From JAWLBM01 sp041687675 (lineage in GTDB: Bacteria > Pseudomonadota > Alphaproteobacteria > Rhizobiales > Pleomorphomonadaceae), in contig JAWLBM010000059.1 of NCBI GenBank assembly GCA_041687675.1, positions 1 through 20,183 of the forward strand: DNA of 20,183 bases. The letters are read 5' to 3'. The position numbers were made by a program, and so were the translations under genes. Below, piece after piece: positions 14,490 through 20,183 of this stretch. Every line of letters begins with the position of its first letter. Position 1 is the stretch's first letter. The notes beneath the pieces were generated by a model. It did not search any database. It worked only from the letters and a program-made list of their open reading frames with translations, and was not told the DNA's origin.

Positions 14490-14519
14490 TTTTGTTGCCC
14501 ATCCGCAACACCATATGAT
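14490..14519 (+). promoter_or_regulatory. candidate clpB promoter with an internal inverted repeat
   Basis: TTGTTG (14492-14497), a 16-base spacer and TATGAT (14514-14519) form a sigma-70-like promoter about 97 bases before the clpB ATG. A perfect inverted repeat, TGTTGC-N6-GCAACA (14493-14510), fills the space between the two hexamers, where a repressor would block polymerase. clpB genes are normally driven by the heat-shock factor RpoH; the -10 region CCATATGAT only loosely matches the RpoH type. Confidence 0.4.
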
Positions 14520-14616
14520 CCTGCGGGCGGCCGCGGCGGCGGTCGCGTCATCCGATCTTTGGGCCGCCTCCTTCGTGCTTCGGGCGTCGGGGGCGGGCTC
14601 GTGGGAGACGAGATCC

Positions 14617-17223
<2,607 letters not shown>

Positions 17224-17251
17224 TCCGCCCTGGGGGTCAGATCAGACGAGG

Positions 17252-17293
17252 AGGGGCCGCGGATCGGGCGATCCGCGGCCCCTTTCCGTTTCC
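17252..17293 (+). terminator. intrinsic terminator after clpB
   Basis: AGGGGCCGCGGATCG (17252-17266) and its exact complement CGATCCGCGGCCCCT (17269-17283) form a 15-base stem, followed by T-rich TTCCGTTTCC. It lies 28 bases after the clpB stop and between convergent genes. On the - strand no T-run follows, so it mainly serves clpB. Confidence 0.75.
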
Positions 17294-17326
17294 TCGGGGC
17301 GCCCTGCCGGCGGGCCGCCGTCGGCC

Positions 17327-19309
17327 TCAGTCGCCGGACAGCGAGGCGGTGGCGCGCGGCGTCACGCCGTTGCCGCCACCCAGCAGGGTCTCGATCCGCT
17401 CCCGCTCGGTCGTGAAGCTGGTGAGGATGTCGCCCTCCAGCGAGCGGCCGCGCGGCAGCTTGATCCGCATCGGGTCGACCGGGTTGCCGTTGACGTGCAA
17501 CTCGTAGTGGAGGTGCGGGCCGGTGGAGAGGCCGGTCGAGCCGACGAAGCCGATCACCTGCCCCTGGCGCACGGGGATGCCCTTGCGAATGCCCTTGGCG
17601 AAGCCGGTCTGGTGGGCGTAGGCGCTCTCGTAGCCGTTGTTGTGGCGGATCTTGATGTAGTTGCCGTAGCCGGACTTCCAGTCGGCGTAGATCACCTCGC
17701 CGTCGCCGGCGGCCATGATCGGCGTGCCGCGCGGGGCCGCCCAGTCGACGCCGGTATGGGCGCGCACGTAGCCGAGCAGCGGATGCTTCCGGGCGCCGAA
17801 GCCGGAGCGGAAGGTGCCGCCGGACATCGGTTTGCGAAGCAGGAACTTCTTCGCGCTCCGGCCTTCCTCGTCGTAGTAGTCGATCGAGCCGTCGTCCGGG
17901 GCCTTGTAGCGGTAGAAGCGGCGCGTCTTGCCGGCGAGTGTGAGGGAGGTGAAGACGATCTCGGTGACGTCCGCCGACTCCGTCTCGTCCTCGTCGAGCG
18001 AATAGACCACCTCGAGCGAGTCGCCGGGCGCCACGCGGCCGTTGAAGTCGATGTCGAAGGAGAAGATCCGGATCATCTCGTCGATGAGGTCCGCGGACAT
18101 GCCCTGGGAGAGGGCGGTCTGGTAGAGGCTCTCGTAGAGCCGCGGCCGCGGCGCGTCCCCGTCGCCGTCGCCCTCCGCCGCGGCGAACAGGTCGTCGCCC
18201 TCCCGCCGCGGTTCCGGCGCCACCACAAATCCCTGCCGGTCCGACAGCGCGAGCGTGCCGGCGTGCGACCCATCGCGATAGAAGGAGACCCGGACCGGCT
18301 GGTAGCGGCCCGTCTCGTCGCCGACGGGGGCGAGTTCGATCGCCATCCGGTCGCCGTCCTTCATCTCCTCGATTCCGAACTGCCGGCGCATCTGGATGAC
18401 GATCTCGGCCGCCTCCTCGTCGGTGGCCTCGTTCTCCGTCAGCACGGCCTCGAGGTCGTCCCCTTGGCTCAGCGAGACCGTCTTCTCCTCGCTGTAGCCG
18501 CCGCTGCCGCCGACGCCGAGTTCGGTGGTGGCGACGAAGGAGACGTTCTCGGGCACGATGCGCACGCCGAACTGGTCGAAGGCGCTCTCGCCGGCGAAGC
18601 CGAAGTCGAAGCGCTGGGTGTCGACGAAGGGCAGCGCGGCGACCTGCACGCTGGTGCCGTCCATGAATCGGGCGTTCTCGCGCACCATCGCCTCGGCGGC
18701 GGCGATGTCGAGCGGGGAGTCGGGGGGGAGCGTCGGGTCCGCGACCGGGAAGTCGATCACCTTCACGGTCATCCGCCCGTCCACCTCGACGCCGTAGAGC
18801 TGGTCCTCAGGTCCCGCGCTGTCCGGGTTGGCGTCGGCGAAGATGCGAAGCGGGTTGAAGGCGGGGATGGCGTCGACGATGTCGGTCGAGCGGGCGACCA
18901 GCGGGGTGGAGATCCGCGCGAAGGGCTTCATGCGGATGAGGTCGGCGTCGACTTCGCGGGTGATGGTGGAGACGCGCAGGACCTGCCGGGTCGCGGCCTC
19001 CGAATCGTCGGCGAGCTTGAGGTCGCCCTTGGCGATGAGGTCGCTCGCGCCGTCGGCCGGCTCGGGCGAGTGGCGCAGCGCCATCTCGTCCACCGGCATG
19101 GCGATGGAGGGCCGGCCGTCGAGCGCCACGTAGAGCGCGCCGCCCATCAGCGAGGTGGAGGCCATGGCGGCGAGGACCGTGCCGGCGAGCCAGCGCAGGG
19201 AGACCTTGCGACGATCCGGCGGTCCGTTCCGGTTGTCGGAGGTGACGAGGGGGGGCTCGTCGCCGAGGTCGATGTCTCTCTGGCCGTGCTCGTTCCAGAC
19301 CGCGTTCAT
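17327..19309 (-). CDS. membrane-anchored M23 family metallopeptidase (MepM/Csd3-like murein endopeptidase)
   Basis: A 660-residue predicted murein hydrolase acting in the periplasm on peptidoglycan cross-links. A hydrophilic cytoplasmic stretch (1-38) is followed by one membrane segment, about residues 40-62 (WLAGTVLAAMASTSLMGGALYVAL). A LysM/OapA-like part begins near SLSQGDDLEAVLTENEATDEEA, with a second OapA/Csd3-type portion at DFNGRVAPGDSLEVVYSLDEDE. The C-terminal M23 domain runs from FRSGFGARKHPLLG. Zinc ligands are H518 and D522 (HTGVD) and H601 (HLHYE, with H599 catalytic); H566 in YAHQTG is the further active-site histidine. The ATG at 19309 is chosen because AGGAGC lies eleven bases upstream and the open frame before it (to 19663) looks non-coding. 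It converges with clpB. Confidence 0.92.
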   Translation of the reverse strand: MNAVWNEHGQRDIDLGDEPPLVTSDNRNGPPDRRKVSLRWLAGTVLAAMASTSLMGGALYVALDGRPSIAMPVDEMALRHSPEPADGASDLIAKGDLKLADDSEAATRQVLRVSTITREVDADLIRMKPFARISTPLVARSTDIVDAIPAFNPLRIFADANPDSAGPEDQLYGVEVDGRMTVKVIDFPVADPTLPPDSPLDIAAAEAMVRENARFMDGTSVQVAALPFVDTQRFDFGFAGESAFDQFGVRIVPENVSFVATTELGVGGSGGYSEEKTVSLSQGDDLEAVLTENEATDEEAAEIVIQMRRQFGIEEMKDGDRMAIELAPVGDETGRYQPVRVSFYRDGSHAGTLALSDRQGFVVAPEPRREGDDLFAAAEGDGDGDAPRPRLYESLYQTALSQGMSADLIDEMIRIFSFDIDFNGRVAPGDSLEVVYSLDEDETESADVTEIVFTSLTLAGKTRRFYRYKAPDDGSIDYYDEEGRSAKKFLLRKPMSGGTFRSGFGARKHPLLGYVRAHTGVDWAAPRGTPIMAAGDGEVIYADWKSGYGNYIKIRHNNGYESAYAHQTGFAKGIRKGIPVRQGQVIGFVGSTGLSTGPHLHYELHVNGNPVDPMRIKLPRGRSLEGDILTSFTTERERIETLLGGGNGVTPRATASLSGD

Positions 19310-19924
19310 TCGGCGTCGTCGCTCCTGGGTCGTCGGCCGCCCCGAGGCGGCGGCGAAGACCCGTCGGTAGCCCCCGCGTCGTGCGGGAGTGCCGCCGGCG
19401 GCGCCGGTCGGCATGTCCGTCGAAACGCGCCACGGTCCGCGGCGCAGGCTCAAGTCGGGGTTCGGGCTTGGCAGGCCCCCGTGGTCGTCCTTCGATCCCC
19501 TGCGAAGTCCGGGAAACCTTGCCGGTTTCCCGTGCCTCCTGTCAACGCCGGGCGCCGTTGTGGTCGTGCCGGCGCCGCCCGCGAGGGACCCGATGTGCCC
19601 GTGCAAATGGGGCGGCAGTGCGGCGCCCCGCGTGTGTGCGCTCGCGCGTGCGGGGTTCTCCACGTCTCAGTTCGGATGGTGGTGCTGATCCGGGGCGGCT
19701 GGCGGGCCGCCTGGCCCGTTCCCGCGGGCGGCCTTCGGCGACGGCGGCCGGTCGATTTCGCGCTCGGGCTGCCTGTTGGGAGGGGAGGCCGGGAGGGGAT
19801 CCCGAGAGTTCGACCGGATGATCAAAAAAATTCGGGCGGTGCTGCGGGACGGATCCTCTCGGGACGCCGCAAGCCTTTGAAATCCGGCTGAAAACGCCAT
19901 GTGACGCTTTTTTGAAAATCGCTG
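19310..19924. other. gene-free region between the M23 gene and the right-end promoter
   Basis: I find no supportable gene here. The M23 reading frame stays open leftward of its start up to 19663, but that stretch is rich in Pro/Gly/Arg and has no recognisable domain. The region holds a palindrome at 19510-19532, a distant inverted-repeat pair (19800-19808 and 19856-19864), an A-tract at 19824-19830, and T/A tracts at 19876-19918 just ahead of the strong promoter. Confidence 0.5.
19510..19545 (-). promoter_or_regulatory. palindrome and -35-like element upstream of the M23 gene
   Basis: CGGGAAACC (19510-19518) and GGTTTCCCG (19524-19532) are perfect 9-base arms around TTGCC. On the - strand a TTGACA (19545-19540) precedes it; the matching -10 position, GCAAGG, falls within the palindrome and is a poor match. 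The site could be an operator controlling M23 transcription. No T-run follows on either strand, so it is not a standard terminator. Confidence 0.35.
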
Positions 19925-19953
19925 TTGACACCCCCCGGGGCCCCGTCTATAAC
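19925..19953 (+). promoter_or_regulatory. strong sigma-70 promoter reading out of the window (rRNA-operon-like)
   Basis: TTGACA (19925-19930), a 17-base spacer and TATAAC (19948-19953) form the best promoter in the window. T/A tracts (TTTTTTGAAAA, 19908-19918) directly upstream could act as an UP element for the alpha subunit C-terminal domain. The GC-rich sequence just after the -10 (CCCGG...GACGGCGGCGCTGC) resembles rRNA promoter starts in rhizobia as I remember them. No 16S start sequence is reached before the window ends. Confidence 0.7.
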
Positions 19954-20183
19954 CCGGTTCATCGACGGCGGCGCTGCGGCGACGTGGGGCCGGCGGGATT
20001 GGTTGTCTCCGGATTTTGGCGGTGAGCTGGGGTTTGGAGGGGCTGGTCGGAGGCGGGCGGGATCGCGGATGCGGTCTTGCGGATGCCGAGTTTCGGAACC
20101 ATATGTCCGAGGCGAGTTACGAGCCGGGTGGCCCTTCGCAAGGGGCGGTTGCCTGGCGGTCGACTGTGGTCTGGTGCCGGGTG
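19954..20183 (+). other. untranslated leader downstream of the strong promoter (window end)
   Basis: These 230 bases are G-rich, have no convincing open frame, no tRNA fold and no 16S sequence that I can recognise. They are most simply the leader of the transcript started near 19960, which could be an rRNA operon whose first gene lies beyond the window. Confidence 0.35.

Noticed and set aside
14515..14616. An upstream start for clpB adding 34 residues
   Set aside because: The added residues do not belong to ClpB, and the segment overlaps the presumed promoter. MNIEKYTERV at 14617 is the family start and has a good ribosome-binding site.
19310..19663. N-terminal extension of the M23 peptidase by 118 residues
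   Set aside because: The extension is Pro/Gly/Arg/Thr-rich without motifs. The ATG at 19309 has an AGGAGC site and leaves a normal cytoplasmic tail before the membrane segment.
17495..19891. A 798-codon + strand frame opposite the M23 gene
   Set aside because: It is a shadow of the M23 coding sequence; the - strand frame contains full M23 motifs and a ribosome-binding site.

Overview
The window is a high-GC chromosomal segment (roughly 70% G+C by eye, with strongly G/C-biased third codon positions) that looks like an alphaproteobacterium of the order Hyphomicrobiales (Rhizobiales). The evidence is the gene set: a DUF4167 protein, an NDUFAF5/BioC-like methyltransferase, a GrxC / Nit-amidase / DUF1178 cluster, UbiG, the nitrogen-PTS enzyme PtsP beside LysC and PrfA-PrmC, and a large membrane-anchored M23 peptidase. 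I cannot name a genus from the sequence.

Layout. Positions 40-1919 (+) hold argJ, a mutT-type Nudix gene and a lone Flp-type pilin gene. At 1923-2816 (-) lies an NDUFAF5-like methyltransferase, divergent from comF (2955-3773, +). Positions 3822-5459 (+) hold grxC, a nitrilase-superfamily amidase and a DUF1178 gene in one close-packed run. ubiG (5484-6248, -) is divergent from an alpha/beta hydrolase (6401-7342, +). Then lysC, ptsP, prfA and prmC follow on the + strand; ptsP-prfA and prfA-prmC overlap by 1 and 4 bases. After a gene-free 405-base stretch come the DUF4167 gene, a clear intrinsic terminator, clpB and a second strong terminator. The M23 peptidase gene (17327-19309) lies convergent on the - strand. 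The last 874 bases carry no gene that I can support, but they contain a near-consensus sigma-70 promoter (TTGACA-17-TATAAC) reading rightward out of the window, probably toward an rRNA operon or another highly expressed unit.

Function. Most of the window is core metabolism and information processing: arginine synthesis (ArgJ), nucleotide-pool cleaning (Nudix), thiol redox and glutathione repair (GrxC, Nit amidase), ubiquinone synthesis (UbiG), aspartate-family amino acids (LysC), nitrogen-PTS signalling (PtsP), translation termination (PrfA and its methylase PrmC), disaggregation (ClpB) and cell-wall remodelling (M23).

I see no defence system, CRISPR array, integrase or transposase, and no convincing new multi-gene system. 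The points most worth a second look are small: a low-GC3 block inside the Nudix gene; an orphan pilin; an inverted repeat lying exactly between the putative -35 and -10 of clpB; palindromes in the ubiG and M23 upstream regions; a possible internal start in lysC; and the unexplained leader before the DUF4167 gene.
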